NCBI GenBank assembly: GCA_903857865.1
Contig: CAIOGO010000021.1
Location: forward strand, 15,810-79,809
Direction of reading: 5' to 3'
DNA: 64,000 nucleotides
DNA from: an uncultured bacterium
GTDB taxonomy: Bacteria > Bipolaricaulota > Bipolaricaulia > UBA7950 > UBA9294
The position numbers and the translations under genes were made by a program. The notes under the pieces are model-generated. The model was not told the origin of the DNA. It did no database searches and saw only the letters and a program-made list of their open reading frames with translations. Shown in pieces: positions 45,260 through 55,900 of this stretch. Each line of letters starts with the position of its first letter. The first letter of the stretch is position 1.

Positions 45260-45591
45260 CTCTGCCTCCTTCCCTACTCCGCGGGTCGCCGCGGTGGATC
45301 GGAGAAGTATACAGAACGTCCGAGAGAGGAATCAACCTCCACAGACGCGGGACGCCTGCTCGACGACTTACCCCATCGGGCACGCGCTTTGGCGTCGCCT
45401 ACGTCGTCGACAAGGTCTTCTTCGAGCCTTTCCCGCAGGATCTGGTCGACGCCCTCGACTCCGGAAAGCGGCGCGACGTTCGGTAGGTAGGTGCTCTTCC
45501 CAGGCTCTCGGCACCTTGGGAGGAGACAGGCGGGATTGCCTTCGCCCCGGCTCGTCGTGATAGACTGGCGTTCTGCACCAAAAGGGGGGCT
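45260..45591. other. Intergenic stretch with a possible short coding remnant
   Basis: No complete gene. A plus-strand frame from about 45340 to the stop at 45484-45486 shows strongly GC-rich third positions and reads protein-like (TRFGVAYVVDKVFFEPFPQD), with no start codon or partner, so it may be the end of a lost gene. Near 45536-45566 a TTGCCT/TAGACT pair with 19-nt spacing might be a weak promoter for the next gene. Confidence 0.3.
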
Positions 45592-45969
45592 ATGGAGAAT
45601 GGGAAGCGTATTGCCATGTTCGGCCTCGCCGGCCTGCTCCTCGCAGCGGCGCTCATCGGTGTCGGCCAACAGGTGGCCGCGCCGCAGAGCACACTGCATG
45701 CAGGTCCAAGCGCCGTCGATCAGGTGCTGACCTTCGTCGAGAGTGCGTCCAACTACCTGGGCCAGGGCTTGCTGTACGTCCTGAACCTCATCACGAAGGA
45801 CCGGCTGTCAAGCGATCTGGAGAAACCGCTCGGATACCTGGCGTTCATCACGCTGATCCTCGTCTTCTTCGGGCTGATCGAGTTCGCCCGCAAGGTGATC
45901 TGGATCGGCATTATCATCGGCTGGGTTCTCCTGATCGTGCGCATCGTCCTCGACGCTCTCAAGGTCTAG
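45592..45969 (+). CDS. Small three-helix membrane protein
   Basis: 125-residue protein without a recognised family. The N-terminal hydrophobic segment (about 8-27, MFGLAGLLLAAALIGVG) may be a signal peptide or anchor; two more hydrophobic helices occupy about 82-122 (LAFITLILVFFGLIEFARKV and IWIGIIIGWVLLIVRIVL). The loop in between carries few charges. AAAAGGGGGG precedes the ATG. It is monocistronic, with a strong terminator after its stop. Confidence 0.7.
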   Translation: MENGKRIAMFGLAGLLLAAALIGVGQQVAAPQSTLHAGPSAVDQVLTFVESASNYLGQGLLYVLNLITKDRLSSDLEKPLGYLAFITLILVFFGLIEFARKVIWIGIIIGWVLLIVRIVLDALKV

Positions 45970-45992
45970 GGCGCGCGTCTCGTCGCGCATCG

Positions 45993-46024
45993 AACGGCCC
46001 TCGTGCGGGCCGTTCTGTTTTCTT
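45993..46024. terminator. Bidirectional intrinsic terminator
   Basis: AACGGCCC at 45993-46000 pairs with GGGCCGTT at 46007-46014 (6-nt loop), followed by CTGTTTTCTT. It lies between two convergent genes, so it may serve the small membrane protein gene on plus and the DMT gene on minus. Confidence 0.85.
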
Positions 46025-46978
46025 CTACTCCGCGCCGCCGTGCGCGACGGTGCGGTCTCGCGCCAGCTTGTCTCCAAGAACGCCCCACACGCCGAGCAGC
46101 ACGAGTACCATCCCGCCGATCGCGACCGGAGGGATCCGTTCTTTGAGGAGAATCGCACCGAGCACGACGGCAATTACCGGGTTCACGTAGGCGTACGTCA
46201 TGACAACCCTTGTCGGGAGCAGGCGCAGAACCCGCACGAACGACGTGAAGGCGCCAACCGAACCGGCAAGCACAAGGTAGCCGAGCGCACCCCACGCCGC
46301 CGCGGACGGGCGAGGGAGCCCCTCGCCAAGCGCAAGAGAGGCCACGAGGAATCCGCAAGCTCCAAACAGATGGAGGTACGCGGCCGACACGACCGGGCTC
46401 GCGCTCACCGGACGACGTGTTTGCAGGACCGATCCGAAAGCCCACGCGATCGGCGCAATCAAGAGAGCAAGGACGGCGGCCGCGTCGGCCGCCTCCGCAT
46501 GTGCCAGTCCCGGCACGGTCAGCAGGACGAGGCCGCCGAACCCGACCCCGAGAGAGAGAGCGAACCGCAGGGTGGGTCTCCGACGGTCAAGGGCCGACTC
46601 GATTGCCGCCGTCCAGATGGGCAAGGCGCCAACGAGGAGTGCCGCGTAGCTCGAGTCTGCGCGCCGCTCGGCCCAGTTGACGAGACCATTCGCAAGAGGC
46701 CACATGAGGACGCCCGCGACGGCCAGCGTCACGACCTCGCGGCGCGTCAGGCCCACCCGCTGCCCGCGCAACGCCGCCCAGCCAAGAAGGATCGCGCCGG
46801 CGAGGAGCAGGCGCAGAGAGCCCAGCGCGAACGGCGGGAACCCTCCCTCCGGGCGCACGGCGAGCCGGATCGCAAGGTAGGTGCTCCCCCAGACGACGTA
46901 GACGACCGAGAGGTGGACGAGGCCGGCGCGCCTCGCGGAGTCTCTCGTGGGGTCGTCTGTCGAGCTCGCGCTGGCCAT
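46025..46978 (-). CDS. EamA/DMT family transporter
   Basis: 317-residue, ten-segment protein of the drug/metabolite transporter superfamily, with two EamA repeats. Typical pieces are VVYVVWGSTYLAIRLAV in helix 1 and TYAYVNPVIAVVLGAILLKE near the end of repeat 2. These often export amino acids or metabolites; substrate not readable. The ATG at 46978 follows GGGGGAGGACGAG; a longer frame to 47059 is unsupported. Divergent from the sugar ABC ATPase gene. Confidence 0.9.
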   Translation of the reverse strand: MASASSTDDPTRDSARRAGLVHLSVVYVVWGSTYLAIRLAVRPEGGFPPFALGSLRLLLAGAILLGWAALRGQRVGLTRREVVTLAVAGVLMWPLANGLVNWAERRADSSYAALLVGALPIWTAAIESALDRRRPTLRFALSLGVGFGGLVLLTVPGLAHAEAADAAAVLALLIAPIAWAFGSVLQTRRPVSASPVVSAAYLHLFGACGFLVASLALGEGLPRPSAAAWGALGYLVLAGSVGAFTSFVRVLRLLPTRVVMTYAYVNPVIAVVLGAILLKERIPPVAIGGMVLVLLGVWGVLGDKLARDRTVAHGGAE

Positions 46979-47147
46979 CTCGTCCTCCCCCGGCGTCGCC
47001 GCAGACCTGCGGGAAACGCCACCGGAAGCGTAGCAGGTCCGCCGGTCAGATCCAGGCATCGTGCGGTGGCCGGACGATGTCGCACCGTGTTACACTGAGC
47101 CGCGAGCGGTCGGCTCGCAGACACCCAAGGAAAAGAGCGAGGGAACC

Positions 47148-48227
<1,080 letters not shown>

Positions 48228-48254
48228 GCCGGCAGGCCCGGAAGGAGGTCGGGA

Positions 48255-49271
48255 GTGAGTCGAACGCTTCTTGCTGGGGATGTCGGCGGGACAAAGACGA
48301 CCCTTGCTCTCTACGACACGGAGGACGTGAGAGTCCCTCGAGTCGCCAGAACCTATGACAGCCGCACCGTGGAACGATTCGACTCCCTCGTGGACGCCTT
48401 CCTCGGGGAGTTCGGCGCGGCGCCGCCGGCCGTCGCGTCCTTTGCAGTTGCCGGACCCATTGTCGAGCAGTCCGTGCGCATCACGAATCTACCCTGGGGG
48501 CTTTCGGGGCCCGACCTCGCATCGCGCTTCCACTTCGGACGCGTCAGCCTCGTCAACGACGTCGAGGCGTTGGCATGGGCCATCTCCGCCCTCCGGCCCG
48601 AAGAGGTGGATATCATCCAGAAGGGGCAAGCCGACCCGACGGGTCCCATCGGCGTCCTCGCGCTGGGCACAGGACTTGGCGAAGGCTACTTGACGCGCGG
48701 CCCAGAAGCGCCGCGCGCCCACCCCTCCGAAGGGGGACACGCCGACTTCGCGCCGACAACTCCGCAGCAGACCCGTCTCCTCGAGAACCTCTGGCGCGAG
48801 CACAAGCATGTGAGCGTTGAGCGGGCTTGCTCGGGAATCGGACTTTCGAAGATCCATCGCTTCCTGGTAACCGAAGAAGGGTGGGCAGAGGATTCCGCGG
48901 TCGGCGCCGAGATCGCCGCAGCAGCCGATCCAACCCCCGTGGTGGTGCAGGCGGCTCTCGAGGGCCGTAGCGCCGTCTGCCACGAGGCCGTGGCCCTCCT
49001 CTGCGACATCCTCGCCGCGGAAGCAGGGAACCTCGCGCTCAGACTGCTCTCGACGGGCGGCATCTTCCTGGGCGGCGGAATCCCACCGCGCGTCCTTCCC
49101 TTTCTGCGCGCGTCGAGATTCCACGAGGCCTTCCTCGCCAAAGGCCGGTTCTCCCCCTTCCTCGAGCGGGTTCCCGTCCTCGTCGTCGTGTCCCCGCAGG
49201 CCGTCCTCTGGGGAGCCGCCCTCCGCGGGATGGTCTCCGAGGGCGATTCGCCGAATCGAGTCGGGATCTGA
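48255..49271 (+). CDS. glk: Glucokinase
   Basis: 338-residue Glk of the E. coli type (not ROK): GDVGGTKTTLALYD near the N-terminus binds ATP phosphate, FAVAGPI and NLPWGLSG lie in the substrate domain, LVNDVEA holds the catalytic Asp, and GTGLGEGYL and SEGGHADFAP complete the glucose site. It phosphorylates glucose to glucose-6-phosphate for the following pgi gene. The start is GTG at 48255 with GGAGGTCGGG upstream, 27 bp after the ABC ATPase gene. Confidence 0.93.
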   Translation: MSRTLLAGDVGGTKTTLALYDTEDVRVPRVARTYDSRTVERFDSLVDAFLGEFGAAPPAVASFAVAGPIVEQSVRITNLPWGLSGPDLASRFHFGRVSLVNDVEALAWAISALRPEEVDIIQKGQADPTGPIGVLALGTGLGEGYLTRGPEAPRAHPSEGGHADFAPTTPQQTRLLENLWREHKHVSVERACSGIGLSKIHRFLVTEEGWAEDSAVGAEIAAAADPTPVVVQAALEGRSAVCHEAVALLCDILAAEAGNLALRLLSTGGIFLGGGIPPRVLPFLRASRFHEAFLAKGRFSPFLERVPVLVVVSPQAVLWGAALRGMVSEGDSPNRVGI

Positions 49272-49333
49272 CGGGTGCCCGCTGTTTGGTGTATGTTGAA
49301 CCCACTATGAGCGGGAACGGAAGGCGAGACTTG

Positions 49334-50953
49334 ATGATTCGCTCCATGCCCGAGCCAAGAGGATTGGCTGGTCGGATCGAGTGCCTCGCGACGGCCGATG
49401 CTGTCCGCCGCGCCTGGTCGGGCGACTACACATTGTGGGGACCTCACCCGGACGAGATCGCAAATCGCCTCGGGTGGCTGCGGCTTCCGCAGACGATGGC
49501 AGAGCACGTCGGCCCGCTACGACATTTCGCAGAGTCGGTGCATTCGGAGGGCTGCGACGCGGTCGCCCTCCTCGGCATGGGCGGCTCAAGCCTCGCGCCG
49601 GAAACGCTGGCCCGGACACTCTGCTCCCCTGCCGGCGCTCCCCGCCTCATCGTCCTCGACACGACGCACCCTAGCGCGCTGCGCCGGTTGGGCGAGCATC
49701 TCGACGTGAGACGCACCCTGTTCATCGTCTCGACGAAGTCCGGGACGACGACCGAGACATTGTCTCTCTTCCGCCACTTCTATCGACTCACCCGCGACGC
49801 CGTGGGGGACGCCGCGGCCGGTCGGCGCTTCGTGGCGATCACGGATCCCGGCAGTCCGCTCGTCGAGCTGGCGCAGCAGCACGGCTTCCGTCACGTCTTT
49901 CTCAACGATCCCGCGATCGGTGGGCGCTACGCGGCGCTATCCCTCGTGGGCCTCGTCCCGGCCGCGCTCCTCGGCCTGGATCTCAACGAGTTGCTCGAGA
50001 ACGCGCGAGCCATGGCCGCACGCTGCGGGCCGTCGATTCCGCTCGAACGGAATCCGGCCGCGCTTCTGGCCGCCCTTCTCGCCGCGCACGTCGACGACGG
50101 GCACGACAAGGCCACATTCGTCATTCCGGAGGCGATCGCCAGTTTCGGCGATTGGCTCGAACAGCTCATCGCGGAGAGCACGGGAAAGGGAGGCATGGGA
50201 GTGGTCCCGATCGTCGGCGAACCCCCGGGCCCACCCAACATCTATGGGACGGACCGAGTCTTCGTTCGCCTCGGCACCGACGCCGAGACGCCGCATCCTA
50301 CCGTGGATGTGGAGTTCCTCGGCCCCGAGGACATCGGGGGGCAGTTCTTCCTGTGGGAGGTCGCAACGGCCCTCCTCGGCCACCTCCTCGGGGTCAACCC
50401 CTTCGACCAGCCCGACGTCGAGTCTTCGAAGAGCGTCACGCGGCAGATGCTGTCCGCCTATCGCGAGCAGGGAGAGCGCCCGTCGGCGCCCAGCGTTCCT
50501 CTGACTCCCGACGCGCTGCGGCAGTTCGCGAGCCGGGCGGTCCCCGGCGACTACATCGCGATCCTCGCCTACCTCGATCCGCGCCCGGAGGTCGCCGAGT
50601 CCCTTGCCGCCCTAAGGCGAGCCCTTCGCGATGCGACACGATGTGCCACGACACTGGGCTACGGCCCGCGATTCCTCCACTCGACCGGCCAGCTTCACAA
50701 GGGAGACTCGGGGCGAGGCCTGTTCATCGAACTTGTCGACGAGCCCGGCGACGATTTACGGATTCCCGACGATGCCGGCCCGCCAGTCAGCTTCGGGCTC
50801 CTCCTCCGCGCGCAGGCCTTTGGGGACGCACAAGCGCTCGCCGCGCGCGGACGACGCGTCCTCGTCTCCGATCTCGGCCACAACGCGCCCGCGATTCTCC
50901 GCGATGCGGCGGCCACAGTTCGAGCCTGCCTCAGAGGTCCAAGCAGCGACTGA
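49334..50953 (+). CDS. pgi: Glucose-6-phosphate isomerase
   Basis: About 539-residue Pgi interconverting glucose-6-phosphate and fructose-6-phosphate. STKSGTTTET is the phosphate-binding loop, GMGGSSLAPE is the first SIS motif, and GYGPRFLHSTGQLHKG near the C-terminus resembles the isomerase half of bacterial transaldolase-isomerase fusions; here no transaldolase domain is attached. Start is uncertain: 49334 has GGAAGGCGAG well placed, while ATG 49307 and GTG 49286 are in frame without such a site. It is the third gene of the glucose operon and is followed by a broken pgl. Confidence 0.88.
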   Translation: MIRSMPEPRGLAGRIECLATADAVRRAWSGDYTLWGPHPDEIANRLGWLRLPQTMAEHVGPLRHFAESVHSEGCDAVALLGMGGSSLAPETLARTLCSPAGAPRLIVLDTTHPSALRRLGEHLDVRRTLFIVSTKSGTTTETLSLFRHFYRLTRDAVGDAAAGRRFVAITDPGSPLVELAQQHGFRHVFLNDPAIGGRYAALSLVGLVPAALLGLDLNELLENARAMAARCGPSIPLERNPAALLAALLAAHVDDGHDKATFVIPEAIASFGDWLEQLIAESTGKGGMGVVPIVGEPPGPPNIYGTDRVFVRLGTDAETPHPTVDVEFLGPEDIGGQFFLWEVATALLGHLLGVNPFDQPDVESSKSVTRQMLSAYREQGERPSAPSVPLTPDALRQFASRAVPGDYIAILAYLDPRPEVAESLAALRRALRDATRCATTLGYGPRFLHSTGQLHKGDSGRGLFIELVDEPGDDLRIPDDAGPPVSFGLLLRAQAFGDAQALAARGRRVLVSDLGHNAPAILRDAAATVRACLRGPSSD

Positions 50954-51136
50954 TTGTAGGTTCCCGCCGGGTGTCGGTCAGTGATGTCCATTGCGTTCGT
51001 CTCCCGACGGCCGGCCCGGCGCATGGTGCGAGTTTCGGGCAGGGGCGAGCGTCGGTTGACGCAGCAAGGTCGATGCTCACGCTTCGGGGCAGGAGATCGG
51101 CTGATGCAATGAGACCAGGCCAACAGAGAGAAGCCG

Positions 51137-51345
51137 ATGGAGAGGTCAGCCGAAGCCGGCCTGCGGGTTTTCGTCGCGGGCGAGGACGACGCTCGTCACG
51201 TCTAGGGCTTTGCATCTGAGCTTCACGCCGCGGCTGTCGAGCGATTCCTCTCCTGCGCCAAGGCCGCGATCTGCGCTCGCGCCTGCTACGTCGTGGCCCT
51301 CGCAAGCGGGCGTACGCCGCTCCTGGCGTACGAGATCCTCGCTGA
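51137..51345 (+). pseudogene. pgl: Truncated 6-phosphogluconolactonase remnant with internal stop
   Basis: From the ATG at 51137 the frame reads SAEAGLRVFVAGEDDARHV, meets an amber codon at 51203-51205, and continues in the same frame with FASELHAAAVERFLSCAKAA and VVALASGRTPLLAYEILAE, matching the N-terminal third of 6-phosphogluconolactonase (the SGG/S-TP loop region). Similarity then stops near 51345; the remaining two thirds are missing. One nonsense change plus 3' loss make it dead. Its place behind glk-pgi is that expected for pgl. Confidence 0.7.
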
Positions 51346-51464
51346 GGCGGGAGGAGGGAGGGACTCGGCGCGCAGGGATCCAAGCGCAGGGCCTACACAG
51401 CTTGAATTGAAAGCGCCCCGGCTCGTGGCCCCCCCTCGCGAGCCACAGACCGCACGCTGCCCTC

Positions 51465-52979
51465 TCACCAGCGGACGCGCCCGCCGAAGGTCAGCTCGAG
51501 CTTCGGATCTCCGAACCCGCCCGTTCGGCAGGCGATTTGGAGGGATGCACTCACGTTCTGACCCAACATCACGTCGGCCTTCGCCACCGTCATCCCGCAC
51601 CCCATGATCGCCTCGTGGTCGTTCTGGAAGTACGTTGCGACGCTCCACGTTCCCCCGCTGCCACAACACGACGAGACGGTCCCCGAGATTCGGAGCAACT
51701 CGAAGTAGTCCACTTGCCCGGTCATCGTGGCGTTCTTTGCCGGGTCGAAGGATGTTGATGATTCAAGGTTCACTCGGCCCAGCGTGTGCTCGATCCGCAA
51801 CCCGTACACCGAGATCCCGTCCATCCACGTCCCACCGAGCGAACCCAAGACTAGTTCCCCGTATGCCCTCACGCAATCGATCCAGCTTGTCTTCAGCGAG
51901 AATACCGGGGTCACCACCTTCCTGCTCATCGCGTAGTCGAGCGTCACGTCCAGGTACAGGCCGCCGCCCGTCCACCCGAATCCCGGAGTTGCGTAGTTGT
52001 CGAGCTTCGCGGTGAGCTCGTCGAATCCAGTCTCCGTAAGCGTCAACGTTGCCTGCAGCCCCAGAGCGCACCACGTCCACTCCGCCGTCACCCGCTCCGA
52101 ACGGAAGGCAAAGCTGCACTCGGGCTCCATCCCGAGCGTCGTCGTGCTCGAGTACTCCACCCCGCCCGCCAACCCTCGGAGCGCCAGGTTCTGATACGAG
52201 TTCGCCGCCTGCCGATCGAGGTAGAACGTGTGGGTGAACGACACGTCATACAACGTGAACCGCGTCGTTACCAACGCGTAGTCGAAGAAGTCCACTGCCG
52301 TCGGCTGCGTCTGGCTGGGCGTCGGCTCCAACACCAGCGACGCACTCATAGACAGTCGTTCGAGCCGAACGTCCGCCTGAAACCGCAGCGCATCGAACCA
52401 CACCCGCGTCTCGTCGAGGTCGGGCGCCGGGCGCTCGAACAGCCGCCACTCCGCGGTCCCCTGCACCGTCAGCGAACCGACCCGATACGCCTCGGTCAGC
52501 CGGTTGGCAAACGCCGTAACCGACCCCGACTGCACGTTGTACGTCAACCACTCATCCATGCTTCCCGACAGTCCGCCCTGCGTCCGCGGCCGCACATCAA
52601 TCTGGATCGTCGTCATTCCCATTGCCGTCAGGTGGAACGGGTCGCCTACCGTCAGAACGAGGTAGTCGGCCCCGACGAAGCCGTCGGCAGGCTCATATCG
52701 CAGCTGCACGTAGGCTGCGTGGGGTCCCTCGTAGTACACCCTCGTCAGGTCCCCCACGAGCACGCCATGAAATGGACCGTCGAGGAGGACGAACGTCAGC
52801 GGGTGAGCGTCGGGATGCAGCGGATCGATGTCGGGGTCGCTGGCGCGAACGAGGAGTGTCATCGGCGTGTCCCGGTACGTCGTCACAACCTGGTCCTGCA
52901 TCGACGGCGGCTCGTTGGCGAGGACCACAAGAGAGCTGAGAAGCGCGAGCAGTAGCAGTTCGGCGATTCGACGGGTCAT
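51465..52979 (-). CDS. Exported Ig-like/beta-barrel protein, probable outer-membrane partner
   Basis: 504-residue protein. A signal peptide (residues 1-20, LLLLALLSSLVVLA) precedes a cadherin/Ig-like domain (about 25-130) ending in YEPADGFVGADYLVLTVGDP, the same domain type as in the C-terminal part of the upstream giant protein. From about 145 on, short amphipathic strands alternate (FTLYDVSFTHTFYLD, VTAEWTWCALGLQATLTL), and the chain ends GGRVRW with a terminal aromatic, as in outer-membrane barrels. Its ATG overlaps the giant gene's stop (ATGA). Likely a surface anchor or assembly partner; not a named family. Confidence 0.68.
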   Translation of the reverse strand: MTRRIAELLLLALLSSLVVLANEPPSMQDQVVTTYRDTPMTLLVRASDPDIDPLHPDAHPLTFVLLDGPFHGVLVGDLTRVYYEGPHAAYVQLRYEPADGFVGADYLVLTVGDPFHLTAMGMTTIQIDVRPRTQGGLSGSMDEWLTYNVQSGSVTAFANRLTEAYRVGSLTVQGTAEWRLFERPAPDLDETRVWFDALRFQADVRLERLSMSASLVLEPTPSQTQPTAVDFFDYALVTTRFTLYDVSFTHTFYLDRQAANSYQNLALRGLAGGVEYSSTTTLGMEPECSFAFRSERVTAEWTWCALGLQATLTLTETGFDELTAKLDNYATPGFGWTGGGLYLDVTLDYAMSRKVVTPVFSLKTSWIDCVRAYGELVLGSLGGTWMDGISVYGLRIEHTLGRVNLESSTSFDPAKNATMTGQVDYFELLRISGTVSSCCGSGGTWSVATYFQNDHEAIMGCGMTVAKADVMLGQNVSASLQIACRTGGFGDPKLELTFGGRVRW

Positions 52980-55900
52980 GGCTTCTCACCCACGACGAAG
53001 CGGAGCGTCACGATCTGTCCGTTGCCGAGCGGGATCACTAACTCGTACACCCCCAGCGCAAGCGGCCCTGTATCCACGACCAGTGCCGGCCGTTCCAGCG
53101 ATTCGCTCCAGGTTGCAAGCAGCGCTTCCGGATGCTCGGTCCCGTCTTCTCCCGTCAGCGTCACTGTGTCCCACGCTGTCTCGTACAGGCTTGCGAAGCT
53201 CAGCGGCACAATCAACGGCAGCAGCGCACCCCGCGGAATCACGAGAGGCGCCTCCTCCACCCACGGGCACTTCTGGACCTCGATGTCGATGACGGCTGTC
53301 CTGGCCCCACCAAAGGGGTCGCTCAACCGGACGCGGAACTGGTCCCGCCCAACAAACCCAGATGCCGGTGCGTAGATGAACTTCACCGTCGCGGACTCGA
53401 CGAACAGGGTCGAGAGCCCGGGGCCCGTTGTCTCCACCTCCGCGGGGTCCCCGGCCACGATCCCGTGCTCGGGGCCTTCGACGATCTGAAACGCGAACTC
53501 CGCGTCCTCCGGCGCTCCGGGCGGAATGAACAGGTCCGTCGCCGCCACGTCGATCGCCACAGACGCCTCGGCGCATGCAGTGACGTACACGTCCGCGAAC
53601 ACGAGCTGCGGAATCACCTCGACGTAGACGGTCGCCTCTACGGAGACGTTGCCGCACCCGTCGACCGCTCGGTAGGTGAACTCGTCCGGTCCGCTGTACC
53701 CAGCGTACGGCGCGTAGCGCACGGGGTTGGTTGGATTCTCGTCCGAGATCGCCCCGTACGTCGGCAGCACGGGGAAGTCGTAGACGCTCAGATGACTCAG
53801 ACAGGGAAGCTCGATGTCGTTGGCAAGAACGTCAATGTACACCGGCGTATCCTGCCGCACCATCAGGCGATACCGTCCCTGCGGATCCAGCCGCACCTCG
53901 ACGACATCGCTGTCGGCGCCGCTGCGCGTCTCGTCCTCATCCGGATCTGTCACAGCGATCGGGATGGTCGTGTCGACGATGACCGCGCTGTTGTCTGCCA
54001 GGTTGTGGCCCGTGTGGCCCGTCGGCAGCGACAGATTCGTCTCGTCCCCCGTCCAATGTGCGTAGTTCCCCGCCCAATCGACGAGGTCTCCGCCTGCGTC
54101 GACGACGGCGGACTCCACGTCGAGATCACAGCTGTTCTCGCCCCATTGGATCGTGTACGTCCGCGTCTCGCTGTCGCTGTCATCCACTCCGAAGACATCG
54201 ACGATCCCTCCAGAGTCGAGGTGCAAGGTGAGGGCACCGAACACGCTCTCCGAGAACCGGGCGGTGACATCAAGCATGTCCCCGGCGACGTGGCAGCCTC
54301 CATCGGGAACCGAGGTGAACTCCACAATCTCGGGCTGCAGGGTGTCGATGTCGAACTCCGGCTCCGCCGCGTAGGGTTCTTGGAGGTTGCCGGCGACGTC
54401 GCGCGCTCCGCCTACGTCGACCGTGACGACGCTTCCGCTCAGGTTGTAGTACTCCTCGTCGTGGTCGGCGAGGGTGTACGTTACGGTCCAGATGGTGTCG
54501 CCGGACGACCATACCCCGTCGTGGTTCGTCGTCCATGTGCCGTGGCCGAAGACGATTGCGGGCGTTGTCCCAGTATGCATTGCCTCGTCGAACGTCACCG
54601 TCACCCGCTGCGTAAGATCCCCCTCGTAGACCGGGTCCGTGTCGATGGCGACTGCTGTCGCGCCGGGGACAAGCTCCGGCTTGTGCGTGTCAACCTCGAA
54701 CGTCGGCGAGTCGTCGCCCACATCGGCGTTCCCGGCAAGGTCCGTCGCCCCGCTCGTGTTCGCCACCCGAGCGAAGGCAATCAGCGCGGGTGTGGGAGGA
54801 GTCGGCTCCTCGATCCCGTTGTGGGTGAACGTCGCTCGGTACACCGTATTCCCCGTCCACCCGAGCAACACCTGGCCACCCCAGTTCGCTCCCTTGTTCT
54901 CCAGGGTGATGACGGGCGTCGTCAACGTGTTCATCGCCTCGTCGTACGTCACGGTCACCGTCAGGACTAGCTCGTCTTCGTGGATCGGCGAACCGTCGGC
55001 AATCAGCGTGTGATCCATCGTTACCGTCGCCCGCGGGTTGCGCGCATCAATATCGAATTCTGACTGCGCCGCGTAGGTCTGCTGGTCATTCCCAGCCGCA
55101 TCCTGCGCACCCGTGACGGCAACCGTTACGTTCGCAGCTGTCTCCTGGTTGTCGGTCAACGTGAACGTCCGCGTCCACTCCGAGTCTCCCACGGTCCAGG
55201 CCCCGGCCGCTCCGGCGGTCCATGTGCCCACGCTGAACGCAATCGCCGGCGCCGCGCTGGTCTTCATCGCCTCGCCGAACGTCACCGTGATCTGCTGCGT
55301 CAGGTCGCCGTCGTACACGAGCGCCGTGTCCGCGACAACCGCCGATGCGGAGGGGTTCGCCGTGTCGATGTTGAACTCGTGAGCGGCCGTGTAGTCCTGT
55401 TGGTCGTTTCCAGCAGCATCCCTGGCGTTGATCACGCCAATCGTCACGCTGTTCTGATCCACGTCGGCGTCCGTCACGCTGTAGATCGCCTGGTACGTGT
55501 CACCATCGATCCACCCACCGCTCGAGAACGCGAGAGTCGTGGCGACCGACGGGGAAAACACGAACGTGGGCGTCGAGCCTGAGCTCATGGCCTCGCTGAA
55601 GTCGACGGTCACCGCGAACGGAGTCCCAACACCGGCGTCGCTGAGCAGGAGGTCGCTCGCTACGACGCTCGTCACCGTGGGGTCCTGCGTGTCGATGTCG
55701 ACGTAGCCCACGTTCGTGGTCGACACTTGCAGGTTCCCCGCCACATCGCGCCCGCCCGACGCTGTGAGATCCACGTCAGGCACCGTCACGCCGAGATCCG
55801 CGACGTCGTACGTCCACGTGTAGACCATGTCGCCGACGCTCCACGTCCCGCTCGCGTTCGTGAACGTCGTCGCCGGATCTGGAGCCAGCGTCAGCGCAGG

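Noticed and set aside
44120-45490. 456-codon open frame on plus strand
   Set aside because: Antisense to the amidohydrolase gene; no recognisable protein features.
53132-54970. 612-codon open frame on plus strand
   Set aside because: Exact antisense of the giant repeat protein; composition (Arg/Val/Asp-rich, no domain) is the usual shadow of GC-rich coding DNA.
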